Shown here in pieces: positions 46,901 through 53,860 of a DNA stretch of 64,000 bases (its first letter is position 1; the number at the start of each line of letters is the position of its first letter). A program made the translations under genes and the position numbers. The notes beneath the pieces were generated by a model, which was given only the letters and a program-made list of their open reading frames with translations, made no database searches and was not told where the DNA came from. The stretch spans positions 173,503 through 237,502 of the forward strand of contig NZ_JBQHDG010000020.1 of the NCBI RefSeq assembly GCF_052068095.1, written 5' to 3'. This DNA comes from Phytohabitans sp052068095 (GTDB lineage Bacteria; Actinomycetota; Actinomycetes; Mycobacteriales; Micromonosporaceae).

Positions 46901-47832
46901 CCATCGGCAACCTCATCGAAACCCCAGGCCACATCATCAAAGGCGACTACGAAAAGGCCGCCGAAAGCTGGTCGGAAGGGGCCATCGGAGCAGCTCTCAT
47001 CGCAGCGGGAGGAAGAGGTGGATTTAAGGGGCCAAAAGGTTGCAAACACAGCTTTGATCCAGCCACCCCGGTTCTTCTCGCTGAGGGCACCAAACCTATT
47101 GCGGAGGTGACGACCGGTGACCTGGTAGTCGCTGAGAATCCCGAAACAGGCGAAGTCGAGCTCCGCGACGTTGTCGAAACACATACCAACCTCGACACCG
47201 ATCTAACTGACCTCACCGTTACGACTCCCGACGGCGGGATCAATACGCTCGAAACGACACAGCATCATCCGTTCTGGAGCGAAGACCGTGGGGCATGGGT
47301 GGACGCCAAGGGCCTCCGAGCCGGCGAGCGGCTTCGTACCTACGATGGATCAACAGTCATCGTTCTGGCGTCCCGGTCCTATGGCGGCCTCGCCATCATG
47401 CATGACCTCACCGTTGATACACTTCACACCTACTATGTGATTGTCGCCAACACGCCGGTGCTCGTTCACAACTGCGGCGGCAAAGCTACGGTGAATTGGG
47501 AAGGCGGTCACGCGTCAATTGATGTCGAAGTCGATGGTCAAGTGGTTAGTACACACCGCTGGGGCGCTCCGGGTACCGGAACCCGGCCCGACTACTTCCA
47601 TGATCCAGTGTCCCCCCGTGCTCGACGAATTGAGGTAGACCTTCCGGATGCGGCCGGCGCACAGCGCTATCAGGATGACACGATAGGTCGTGAGCAAGGA
47701 CCTTATGACGTGGAAACGAATAGCTGTTTGACATACTGTGGCGACGTGCTACGCGCGGGCGGTGTGGATGTCCCAGATACATCCACCGGGCTAGCACGCT
47801 GGCTGATACGCAACGGAAGAAAGGTTGGGTGA
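40951..47832 (+). CDS. RHS-repeat polymorphic toxin with Hint domain
   Basis: About 2,293 residues. The GTG follows GGGGAGG by only four bases, so 40960 is an alternative start. Signal peptide near residues 1-45; an SpvB-like N-terminal region (TVALSYSSGSLDGR); many YD repeats (YTYDNLGRKT, YDDAGNV) over residues 900-1750; and an RHS core ending GAREYDPKIGRFISVDP...SDPSGL near 1853. Then come a Gly/Asn linker (about 1877-1904), a helical pretoxin segment and a Hint self-cleaving domain (Cys2031 to HNC near 2175). The last 118 residues are the toxin: His2187 in GGHASIDVEV and Cys2259 in NSCLTYCGDVLRAGG. This His-then-Cys order recalls permuted NlpC/P60 papain-fold toxins. The predicted immunity gene overlaps by GTGA. 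Confidence 0.92.
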   Translation: MGAVRSSRPFAGTAMTVAGRFARRAAGVVAAVVAATVALNAVAVAAPPSWQPPKPKDVTGVAVTPVKAKHRPTWTAAGREVKAPPMVAWPAPGSATADLAAAAISARDLSRAPEARAGSLPVWVSAAPTPAGQDNKRTVPTPTVGRVAVEVLDRGTAARVGVSGVALKVGRADGVRSAGAVTLRVDYSSFAGAYGGDWASRLRIVSLPDGRPIPSRNDQTAKTVSAVVPVAATATMVALTGGASGDNGDYSATSLTPASTWQVAQQTGSFAWSYPVRMVPAVGGPEPTVALSYSSGSLDGRSGGTNTQGSWVGDGWDLWPGYIERQYQACGEDKDAVGGVDPNNKTLNTGDMCWHKPDGSASISLNGRGTELVKSTGNTWKGVSDDGSKIELLKNTSFGNSDDDGEYWKVTTVDGTQYFFGRNTGPGGASAATATKSVWTVPVYGNHPDEPGYTAGDYVASRRTQGWRWNLDYVVDPHGNTMTYFYERETGAYARDGDVDKRTTYDRGGYLTRIEYGNRADAASTVQAAARLLFDVAERCESNCWSGTDPVAASWLDTPWDQYCKAAPCTDQLAPTFWTQKRLSRIRAQVYSGSGTTFNDVEWVTLRHTYLQSGGNEGKPMWLAGITRTGKVTTAGGGEVTQPEIVFDPGAEALANRVDGPADGRTNLFRYRINTITTETGAQIALTYSDPECVRTALPAAHANTKRCYPQWYGPDGEEPTLDWFHKYVVERVDVYDNTGGFAHEQVNYDYLDTPAWHYDDSELIKPKKRTWSQFRGYGHVQVRKGLESGVQTVADYLYLRGMDGDKQPNNGTRDVWVTDSQGVALEDHEAYAGMLREQKTLGVGGSVVTGTINTPVKQGPKATSGPLKSWMTNVGTVRTRTPLWNGTTRWTKTVTTYNADNLPTQVDDLGDEGTAADDICTRTQYARNETAWILDKVKKVEKVGVNCATTPTLPGDMLSSQRITYDLETNDWNTYLPVKADVAKVEEIDSWIGTTPQWVTTARTKYDPNGRVKEAYDALSRKATTAYTPATAGPVTSTTATNPAGHTATTNYATAWHLPVSITDTANSAVSELTYDGLGRRTKVWFPGRAKATNPTTPNVEYLYLVRNDAPTAVTTRTLTAYGTSTYKTQITLYDGLLRQRQTQTQAPGGGRTLTDTVYDSRGLVEWTSNPYYDTTNAPPDTTLVGGSGTPAVPALTENVYDAAGRITAAIFKVNGVEQWRTTTWYGGDRKAVTPPEGGTKSETLLDGRDRTRQARQYHSHTATTFDATTYTYTDRGELATVTDPAGNTWRYTYDQRGHKIKDEDPDRGETNSTYDAAGQLTTVTNSRGITLAYTYDNLGRKTTVRDGSITGNKRAEWVYDTLQYGVGRLTKSIRYEPAGSTNAYVNEVGEYDVAGRPKSTKITVPASQGTLCAAGGTTPCTYTYAATYRNDGQVATTTLPAAGGLPSEKLTTTYNEVSAPDGLLSAAQIYADATYNKLGQLTQRTLGEDGSHTWLTYTIDQNTARLTNANAIPELKPEVFNATYTYDDAGNVITIADQPAGGATDTQCYSYDYLGRLTNAWTPNTAACGTPAVAQLGGPAPYWHSYEYTGPAGLAGSRTKETWHASAGDTTHTYTYPAQGGAPGSHPHAVQTVAHDYPTGTDTTDTYAYNNTGDTISRPGTPANQALTWDNEGHLATVADNSKNTSYIYDADGNRLIRRDPTGATLYLPNGTEVRSPTTGAASATRYYTHLGVAIAVRTLTGLTWLAGDHHNTTEAALNDTDLSLARRRTLPFGDTRGTTTGTWPSAMDKGFVGGTMDNTGLTHLGAREYDPKIGRFISVDPILDLGDPQQWNGYSYANNTPVTHSDPSGLCLTDSPGCFSEIGNDPIPPPPPTGNGGNGGNGGNGGNGGNGGSGNGGGGGKKGFWGQIGSGLKKGFTNAVVDPFLGAVNTITSSYARAYHDVNGVLTGEMSALDAALDIGSIYVTNYKDSVVGLVKAPVEAIGNLIETPGHIIKGDYEKAAESWSEGAIGAALIAAGGRGGFKGPKGCKHSFDPATPVLLAEGTKPIAEVTTGDLVVAENPETGEVELRDVVETHTNLDTDLTDLTVTTPDGGINTLETTQHHPFWSEDRGAWVDAKGLRAGERLRTYDGSTVIVLASRSYGGLAIMHDLTVDTLHTYYVIVANTPVLVHNCGGKATVNWEGGHASIDVEVDGQVVSTHRWGAPGTGTRPDYFHDPVSPRARRIEVDLPDAAGAQRYQDDTIGREQGPYDVETNSCLTYCGDVLRAGGVDVPDTSTGLARWLIRNGRKVG

Positions 47833-48224
47833 TCTGGGTGGATGACCGAACCCCCGAAAGTAAAGGGCTGACCGCGTTGCTTTCGGAAATCATGGCCTCG
47901 GCAAGGGTTGGGCTGGACCTAGTTGAGGCTGCCGGGGAGTTGGCTGCCGAAAACGCGCGTTACAATAAGTGGGTGCATGGTCGAAAGCCCACCTCAACTT
48001 CGGCTGAATTGTGGAATCTGGCCGCTTTGGCGAGGAAGCACGAGGAGGCTCTGTCGATCACATGGGATCGCTATCAGGTGGCGGCTGATGAAATCCGCAC
48101 CGAGAGAGGTCATGAACTGATCGAATTGCTCAGCGCCCAGCAAGATGAGCTTCGCCGAAGCCGAGAATCTGACGCTGTCTTTCATCAAGACCCTGACATG
48201 CCTCCGGAGCTCCTCGATTGGTAG
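47829..48224 (+). CDS. Candidate immunity protein for the RHS toxin
   Basis: 131 residues; the GTG overlaps the toxin's TGA (GTGA), so it is translated with it. The sequence is almost all helical and amphipathic (LTALLSEIMASARVGLDLVE, AELWNLAALARKHEEALSIT, HELIELLSAQQDELRR), acidic at the C-terminus, with no signal peptide or membrane helix. I do not recognise the family. Assignment rests on position directly after a polymorphic toxin, size and cytosolic character. Confidence 0.65.
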   Translation: MIWVDDRTPESKGLTALLSEIMASARVGLDLVEAAGELAAENARYNKWVHGRKPTSTSAELWNLAALARKHEEALSITWDRYQVAADEIRTERGHELIELLSAQQDELRRSRESDAVFHQDPDMPPELLDW

Positions 48225-48491
48225 CTGCTAATATGGCAGGAGTTAGAGAACTGACAGTGACACATCGTCTGTTTGCTCGTTGTGAGCGTCCAGGCATGCT
48301 TGCCAACAGGTAAACATCGGCGACCGGGGGTCGCCGGGCATCCGCACAGCGACGTGGCAGGCGCAGCAGGGCGGACATGATTGGGCCGGGTGCCGAGCAG
48401 CGGCGGCCTGCAGGCCGATAACGGTTGTTATGTCAGCCTAAGGGCTGTCTTGTAACTCGGTGCGTGCATTGGCCGGTCGGGCGACCCGACC

Positions 48492-49502
48492 ATGGGGACG
48501 TTCGCCCTGCTTGGCGAGCACCTCAGTGCGAACGATGGCGCACTCGCAATGGTGCCGCTAGGCGAACAACCTTGGCGGTACCCGGGTGGTCTACCGGACC
48601 CGCAGGACAGCCCACTCTGGACCGCCAAGGCCATCTATCTGGCCTCCTCGAACGGCTACATCGAAACCGACGACGAACTCTGGCTAGTTGCCGCAGGCGG
48701 AGCAGCGGATCTGTACGCCGCAGAAGGCCCGGCTATGCAAGGCTATGTAGTGCCGGGACGAGGCGGCCTCCGCGGCGCCGGCGGATGTAGTTTCGCTGGA
48801 GAGACACGGGTGCTGATGGCCGACGGCAGCGTACGCCCCATCAACGAGATCAAGGTCGGCGACCTCGTCCTAGCCAGCGATCCAGAAACAGGAGAGCAGG
48901 CGCCGCAGCGAGTTACCCACCTGTGGACGCACGAAGACGACGTGCTTGCGCTCTCGGTCAGCAGCGGCACCATAACCACTACAGAGGACCACCTGTATTG
49001 GGACGCGGTGCACCAGAGATGGACGCGCGCCGATGAACTCGGTGTGGAAGCCGCTCTGACGACGGCAGATGGGAACACGGTCCTGGTCAACGGCTTGAAC
49101 CAGAACTCTCGTCGTTCGGTCATCGCCTACACTCTGACCGTCGAAGACATCCACACCTTCTACGTCTTGGCAGGCCGCAGTTCAGTCCTCGTTCACAATT
49201 GCCCCGGGGATGGTGCCGTCGGTGGGCCCAAAGCTGGCGGTGGCGCACCCAAGATTGGACCGACGTCAGGAAGGCCAAATTGGCAGGATGGGTCGGTTTC
49301 ACCTGGGCAGGGTTGGGAATGGCGTGGTCCAGGCGACCCTGGAACACCCAACCGAGGAGTCTGGTTCAAACCGGATACCAAGGAAACGCTGCATCCTGAC
49401 CTCGGCCACCCCGCGCCGATCGGGCCACACTACGACTACCGTGCCCCCGATGGGACGTTCTACCGTATATTCCCAGACGGAAGGGTTGAGCCGAAAAAGT
49501 GA
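48492..49502 (+). CDS. Orphan Hint-toxin cassette (RHS C-terminal type)
   Basis: 336 residues, no signal peptide, no RHS repeats and no clear ribosome site. Residues 1-98 are uncharacterised. A Hint domain runs from Cys99 (CSFAGETRVLMADGSVRPI) to HNC at 237, with TTTEDHLYWDAV and DIHTFYVLAG typical. The C-terminal toxin domain has EWRGPGDPGTPNRGVWF, HPDLGHPAPIGPHYDY and FYRIFPDGRVEPKK, which I recall as the 'polymorphic toxin type 37' pattern (unverified). It looks like a silent or displaced toxin tip that can recombine with the upstream RHS gene. The start is uncertain; it may be only part of a former gene. Confidence 0.75.
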   Translation: MGTFALLGEHLSANDGALAMVPLGEQPWRYPGGLPDPQDSPLWTAKAIYLASSNGYIETDDELWLVAAGGAADLYAAEGPAMQGYVVPGRGGLRGAGGCSFAGETRVLMADGSVRPINEIKVGDLVLASDPETGEQAPQRVTHLWTHEDDVLALSVSSGTITTTEDHLYWDAVHQRWTRADELGVEAALTTADGNTVLVNGLNQNSRRSVIAYTLTVEDIHTFYVLAGRSSVLVHNCPGDGAVGGPKAGGGAPKIGPTSGRPNWQDGSVSPGQGWEWRGPGDPGTPNRGVWFKPDTKETLHPDLGHPAPIGPHYDYRAPDGTFYRIFPDGRVEPKK

Positions 49503-50047
49503 CGCGAGTAGCGGAAATCAGCATTGATGTCGTCGAGTACGTGAGAGCAAGTCTGCGAGAGGGGCTCTCGCTAGCGAGGGCTTCGATACCTCTCTTGGAC
49601 GAAATGACGACGGTTGCATTGGTCCCCGAAGGCACAACAATCGACCGTGCGCTCAATCTAGGTAACGGCGGCCTAGGCGGATCCGACATGCGCGAGATCG
49701 CCGCGCTACTTGCCCGGGCGTATCCGGAAGCCGTCCTGGTCGTTGAGCTACCGCTTTGGCGTCCCGAGGACCCAGGAATTCGTGAAACAGATCTGAGTGT
49801 AGCTATAAGCGGCGACGAGATCTATTCGGTCCGACCACTTAACAGCGGCCCCAATCTCGTCGAAAGGACGCTGCGGCTGGCTGATCCGTCGTTTATGTAC
49901 AACGCATTTATTTTGGAGCCCAAAGTTAATTTGGTTGCGGAACTCGTATTTCCGAATCTGCTAAAGTCTGGACAAGTGGTAGTAAAAGGCGTATTGGTCG
50001 GCGCATACGACGGCGAGGGATTCGTGCTAGCGAGTTCTCGCCATTGA
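49499..50047 (+). CDS. Candidate immunity protein for the orphan Hint toxin
   Basis: 182 residues; the GTG overlaps the toxin's TGA (GTGA), the same coupling as in the first pair. Acidic alpha/beta protein with no signal peptide: VVEYVRASLREGLSLARASI, REIAALLARAYPEAVLVVEL, LVERTLRLADPSFMYNAFIL. Codon use is less GC-biased than in flanking core genes, as in the rest of this toxin region. Family not recognised. The role is inferred from position. Confidence 0.65.
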   Translation: MTRVAEISIDVVEYVRASLREGLSLARASIPLLDEMTTVALVPEGTTIDRALNLGNGGLGGSDMREIAALLARAYPEAVLVVELPLWRPEDPGIRETDLSVAISGDEIYSVRPLNSGPNLVERTLRLADPSFMYNAFILEPKVNLVAELVFPNLLKSGQVVVKGVLVGAYDGEGFVLASSRH

Positions 50048-50351
50048 TCGCGGCCGACGACGACCCGAGCAATGACGGACGAGTAGGAGCTGGTGGACCC
50101 GGCTGACGGTCTCAGTGCGGGCCTGTCCTAGTTCGTCGCGGCGGGGGTCCCCAGCAGCTGCAGTGCGAACTGTCATGTCGTTCGATCTGGATCTGGCGCA
50201 GCCCAAGGGGCTGCGTAGGCCGGCTACGGCAACGCTGTGGCATCGACCGGATCGGTCTTACGGCCCTGGCCGGTGTCGACCGCACCACCCGGGCGGACAA
50301 CTTCGCCGGCACGTCCACGACGGTCTCGCCGTCGACGAGGCTAGCTGAAGC
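50048..50351. other. Gene-free stretch after the second immunity gene
   Basis: No coding frame is supported on either strand, and I see no hairpin or repeat. It separates the toxin locus from leftward genes. Confidence 0.4.
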
Positions 50352-50618
50352 TTATGGCCGACGACGGTAGATCTCGATCGCGGCGTCCCCAAGCATCGAT
50401 CCGAAGCGCCCGGCGTCCGGATCCTTGCGCAGGGCTCTGCATCGGCACTCTCCGTACTCCGTGGGGTCCAGGGAGACGAAGTCGCCGCATCTAGCGCATC
50501 GCGCCATCAGGTCGGGGCGCATGTTCCAGCCGTCACCGTCACCGGTCGCCGTCGGCCCGCTACCGAGGTATTCAGACTCCGTGAGCCGCCGTTGCCCCAT
50601 GAACCGAGGGTTTAACAT
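50352..50618 (-). CDS. Small zinc-ribbon-type protein, unknown function
   Basis: 88 residues from an ATG just after the preceding gene's stop. The central part contains two Cys pairs, CARCGDFVSLDPTEYGECRC, expected to bind one zinc ion, and the C-terminal helix RFGSMLGDAAIEIYRR. No strong ribosome site is visible, so translation may depend on the upstream gene. I do not recognise the family. Confidence 0.5.
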   Translation of the reverse strand: MLNPRFMGQRRLTESEYLGSGPTATGDGDGWNMRPDLMARCARCGDFVSLDPTEYGECRCRALRKDPDAGRFGSMLGDAAIEIYRRRP

Positions 50619-50622
50619 GCCG

Positions 50623-50808
50623 CTATTCGTCTGCCTTGGCGACCCAGTACAACTGCTTGTGGCCCCGCGCCTCCATCGCTGCTGCGAGGTCTTCGGCGTC
50701 CGCGCGTGAGTCCCTCCGCGCGACTTCAAACTGATGGCCGTTGTCGTCCTGCCGCCATACAATCCATCGATCGGATGAGCCAGAAGTTGCCGGGCCATGG
50801 TCGTCCAC
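50623..50808 (-). CDS. Short SPOR-like protein
   Basis: About 61 residues if started at the GTG at 50808; the start is uncertain. The core WIVWRQDDNGHQFEVARRDS followed by RADAEDLAAAMEARGHKQLY resembles small actinomycete proteins with a SPOR-like fold, which in longer proteins binds denuded peptidoglycan. There is no signal peptide, so that role may not apply. It is followed four bases later by the zinc-ribbon gene. Confidence 0.5.
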   Translation of the reverse strand: MDDHGPATSGSSDRWIVWRQDDNGHQFEVARRDSRADAEDLAAAMEARGHKQLYWVAKADE

Positions 50809-51251
50809 GGCCGCAATACGCTCGCTCGATATTCGAGCATCATGCCCTGCCGGCCGGTCCTGCCAGCAGCCCGATCTGCCCCAGCCGCGTACGACGTCGG
50901 CGGCGTGTCGATGACGTCCAAGCGAGTGATCTTGGCATCCTCTTCTGCCGCGATCCGGGCGCCTATTCCTGCTCATCACGGATGGTGATCATGGTCCTGT
51001 TCGTGTGCAGTTCGGGCAGCCACTGCCCGACGGGGTCGTCCGGCGCAGCTCGACCTCGGTGCCGGCCGCAGCACCACCGTCGACGATGTACGTCTTCGTA
51101 CACTTCCTTCGCGGCGGCCGCCGTCTGTGGGTCCCGACGCGCGTGGAGGGCTTGCGTCGTGCTGCTCTACGGCGGCGCTCTGCGGCAGCTATCTGTCGCG
51201 GACGTGCATGGTTCGACTCCCCCGCGGGCTGCCACTTGGTGAGAGCGAGTA
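50809..51251. other. Gene-free stretch
   Basis: Open frames here are Arg/Pro-rich without motifs. A minus-strand frame has two cysteine pairs near its end but no start or family likeness. I see no RNA gene or repeat. Confidence 0.4.
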
Positions 51252-51821
51252 TCAGCCTGGGGTGGTTAACGGGAGAACTTCGGCCGCATCCAGGACGGCC
51301 CCCCATGGAAAGGTGTCGATGCGATTTCCGCCAGTTCCGGGCGAATGTGGCTCCCATTTACCCGGACCGAACAGCACCCTTACGCCCTCGGAGCACAGCG
51401 ACTCAACCGCCGCCGCGAACGGCTTCCTCGCGGCCAGTGCCGTATTCACGAACGGCAGCACCGCCACGGGCACGCCGCGTCCGATTGCCTCCGCCAGTGT
51501 GCCCAGAGCGTAGGTGTCGTTGATGCCAAGAGCGAGCTTGCAGATCGTGTTGTACGTTGCCGGCGCGACGACGACCGCGTCCGCCTCGGGCAGCGAGCGG
51601 GTCGGCGACTCGCCTGGTTTCCGGTATTCGCTGCGGACCCGATTGCCGGTCAGCTCTTCAAGCTTCGGCACGTCCAGGAACGCCAGCGCGGCCGGCGTGG
51701 CGGTGACGGCGACGGCCCATCCTCGGGCCTGCGCCAGTTCGACCAACCGATGTACCTGCGGTGCGGGCCCCGCGCCGCAGACCACGACCGTTACGAGGTG
51801 ACGCGTCGCCGGCTCTGTCAC
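51252..51821 (-). CDS. Flavoprotein (PPC decarboxylase-like fold)
   Basis: 189 residues; the GTG overlaps the stop of the upstream TPR regulator part (GTGA). The Rossmann-like flavoprotein pattern shows in VTVVVCGAGPAPQVHRLVEL, AVAVTATPAALAFLD, and the characteristic ADAVVVAPATYNTICKLALG followed by INDTYALGTLAEAI. The family covers FMN-binding decarboxylases such as Dfp/MrsD; the conserved PAT-N-K segment is present. The substrate is unknown. It may be a target of the linked regulator. Confidence 0.85.
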   Translation of the reverse strand: MTEPATRHLVTVVVCGAGPAPQVHRLVELAQARGWAVAVTATPAALAFLDVPKLEELTGNRVRSEYRKPGESPTRSLPEADAVVVAPATYNTICKLALGINDTYALGTLAEAIGRGVPVAVLPFVNTALAARKPFAAAVESLCSEGVRVLFGPGKWEPHSPGTGGNRIDTFPWGAVLDAAEVLPLTTPG

Positions 51822-52876
51822 ACGTCTACCCCTGTCCGTTCGGCGAACTCGCCTACGGCCCGCTGAACGGTGTGTGGGGCGGTCAGCGCGAGGTCGCGAA
51901 CGAGGCGGCGCACTGTTTCGCTGGTACGGATTTCTTCCGGCGCGATCTGCTCCGCCGTACGCAACGCCTGATGCGCGTGCTCATGTTTGCCCCACTGGGC
52001 GAAGGCTCGGGCGGTGTCGATGAGCAACCCAGCCTTGCGCTCGGCTAGCGGTATCCGGCTCAAATCGACCCGGCGGGCCAGATCGATAGCGGTCCCGGCG
52101 TCGCCCAGGGTCATCGCTATGTGGACCCGATGCTGTACGACGTTGGTCGGTCCGAATGCGGTCCACTGCGCGTTGTCATCGTGGCCAAGCCGCCGGCTAG
52201 CCTGCTCGGCCTCATCGAGCAGCTGCCAAGCGCCGGACCGGTCCTCGGCGATAGCGGCGGCAACGGCACCCCGCAGGAGAAGGGCACCGTAGACGGAAAG
52301 GGCATTCGGCCCGGGCTTGGGTACGTCGGCGTCGAGCCGTGCGGCGCCTTGGGCCGCTAGCTCCTTGGCGTGGGCGGCATGACCGCCCGACATCAGCCAA
52401 TGTGTGACGGCGCGTGTGCTGGCGGCCAGGACGATCGGCTCCTGGCTTCGTATCGCGGCCTCCATACCCCGGTCGGCCGCGAGCGCGGCCAAGCCGAGGT
52501 CGCCGACTTTGAGCATGACGCCGGCGGTCACCTGGTACGCGAACGCCGCCAGCGCCCAAGCCTTCGTTGAGGCGTCCCCGGAGGCGGTCGAGCAAGTAAG
52601 CTGAACCGACTTCAACAGGCGCGGCAGGACGTCGAGCACGGCAGCGTACCGACACGCCTGATAGTCCCGCTTGGCGTTCGCTGCGGCCATCGACAGTTCC
52701 ACGACCGGCGGGATCGGGGTCTGTGCTACAGCCGTGCCGTTCAGCAGGTTGTATGACGTAAGCGCGCGAGCCACACCGCCGAGCCGGTCGACCGGACCGG
52801 ACGCCGGGACCGCGACAGCACCTAGCGCGGCGCCTCCCAATCCCAGCACGCCACGTCGATGCACGTCGCCTTCCAT
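51818..52876 (-). CDS. TPR-like C-terminal part of an XRE-type regulator
   Basis: 352 residues from the ATG at 52876. It begins VHRRGVLGLGGAALGAVAVP, the junction commonly found after the helix-turn-helix in actinomycete XRE/TPR regulators, and continues as a helical repeat solenoid (KAWALAAFAYQVTAGVMLKV, SVYGALLLRGAVAAAIAEDR, AERKAGLLIDTARAFAQWGK). The DNA-binding half appears as a separate reading frame just upstream (52987-53391), so the gene may be split by a frameshift. It overlaps the flavoprotein gene by GTGA. Confidence 0.7.
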   Translation of the reverse strand: MEGDVHRRGVLGLGGAALGAVAVPASGPVDRLGGVARALTSYNLLNGTAVAQTPIPPVVELSMAAANAKRDYQACRYAAVLDVLPRLLKSVQLTCSTASGDASTKAWALAAFAYQVTAGVMLKVGDLGLAALAADRGMEAAIRSQEPIVLAASTRAVTHWLMSGGHAAHAKELAAQGAARLDADVPKPGPNALSVYGALLLRGAVAAAIAEDRSGAWQLLDEAEQASRRLGHDDNAQWTAFGPTNVVQHRVHIAMTLGDAGTAIDLARRVDLSRIPLAERKAGLLIDTARAFAQWGKHEHAHQALRTAEQIAPEEIRTSETVRRLVRDLALTAPHTVQRAVGEFAERTGVDV

Positions 52877-52986
52877 CGTTGGCTCGACAACACCGCCGCT
52901 CCCAGTATCCGGCAGACGTGGGCGGGGAAGATCACCACGTGCCGCATCCGGACGCCGCACCTGACCATGCGATGCGAGTCCAAAAG

Positions 52987-53391
52987 TCAGGTGAGCATCG
53001 CTTGAGGCCTCCAGGAAGCGAACACACGCTCAGCTACCTCGATCGCCGCGACTTCCCGCGACCCGGTGGCGACGCCGCCGCACCGGTCGCTATCCCGGGG
53101 CCCGGCCGCGGGAGGACCGAGCAGCGCGTCAAGGCTGCAACCCCAGAAGGCTTCTGCCACACGTTGCATCACCGGGCGCGGCTTGTCCACGTTCCCGCTC
53201 ATCCAGCGCGAAAGCTGGCGGGGCGACAGGCTAGCCTGCTCTCCGAGCTCGCGTGCCTTCCGTTCGAAGGCGTGGCATGTTTCCTCGATCGTCCACCGGT
53301 CGGTTCGGACGAGCTCTTCCAGAAGGGTTCGATGGGTAGGGCGGCCACATCCCGACGGTAGGCCAGCCAGCCGGCGGACACGACACGACAA
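52987..53391 (-). CDS. Helix-turn-helix part of the XRE-type regulator
   Basis: At most 134 residues. The recognisable domain runs from RTLLEELVRTDRWTIEETCH to about residue 95, with the XRE helix pair SLSPRQLSRWMSGNVDKPRP and VMQRVAEAFWGCSLDALLGP. The first 18 residues look spurious and no ribosome site fixes the start. It ends 110 bases before the ATG of the TPR half. In relatives the two are one protein, so this is probably the 5' part of a broken gene, though two cooperating genes cannot be excluded. Confidence 0.6.
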   Translation of the reverse strand: MSCRVRRLAGLPSGCGRPTHRTLLEELVRTDRWTIEETCHAFERKARELGEQASLSPRQLSRWMSGNVDKPRPVMQRVAEAFWGCSLDALLGPPAAGPRDSDRCGGVATGSREVAAIEVAERVFASWRPQAMLT

Positions 53392-53691
53392 CGGCGCATC
53401 GCGGCTAACGGCCGACGGATGTCATGGAAACGGCAGTTGCTAGGCCGCCCCGCGTCCAGGCTGACCGACGAACGTTGCCAAGTGAACGGCGGTCCAGACC
53501 GGTCTGAGCTGCTCACCATCGACGCGAACGCGGTGGTGCTCCCGCCCTCCGGGCGGCGGCTCAACGGGCCGAGGCGGCGTCCGCGCGGTTTCGTGCAGCC
53601 TGCTGGACCGCGCGCCGAGAGATCGCCAACCGCTACCGTCCCGGGTCCGCCCGTACCCGTCTGGTGCGACGTGTCGCGGCATGATCGACGA
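53392..53691. other. Gene-free stretch before the tRNA-Lys repeat
   Basis: No supported gene on either strand. It probably marks the end of the island next to the attachment site. Confidence 0.4.
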
Positions 53692-53860
53692 TGTCAGCCG
53701 GCGCGGGGATCGGCCGGAAGCTACAGATCACCCACAGATCACCCATCGGTCCACAGTAGACATGAAAAAGGCTCCAATCCGGCATGAAGCACCAGGTCAG
53801 AGCCTTGATCATATGTGCGCCGCCAGGGACTCGAACCCCGAACCCGCGGATTAAGAGTCC
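53692..53860. repeat. Right copy of the tRNA-Lys 3' region
   Basis: Counterpart of 10467-10623. It shares the TGTCAGCCGG start, the AAGCTAC-GATCACCC segment, the hairpin with AAGCACCAGGTCAGAGCC and the tRNA 3' half. It contains an extra GATCACCC repeat unit (GATCACCCACAGATCACCCA) absent from the left copy. Confidence 0.75.
53765..53806 (-). terminator. Terminator of tRNA-Lys
   Basis: On the minus strand AGGCTC...GAGCCT forms the stem of a hairpin followed by TTTTTC, ten bases beyond the tRNA 3' end. A typical intrinsic terminator. Confidence 0.75.

Larger units (their letters stand above)
28912..53860. mobile_element. Candidate integrated element B (to the complete tRNA-Lys)
   Basis: Bounded by the middle tRNA-Lys fragment and by the complete gene. 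No intact integrase lies inside; only a 45-residue integrase tail fused to a diacylglycerol kinase remnant (about 36337-36470) hints at one. Cargo comprises the Asp23/sigma cluster and the RHS toxin locus. No conjugation genes. The region may also be ordinary chromosome trapped between two att sites; the evidence is the repeats alone. Confidence 0.35.
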
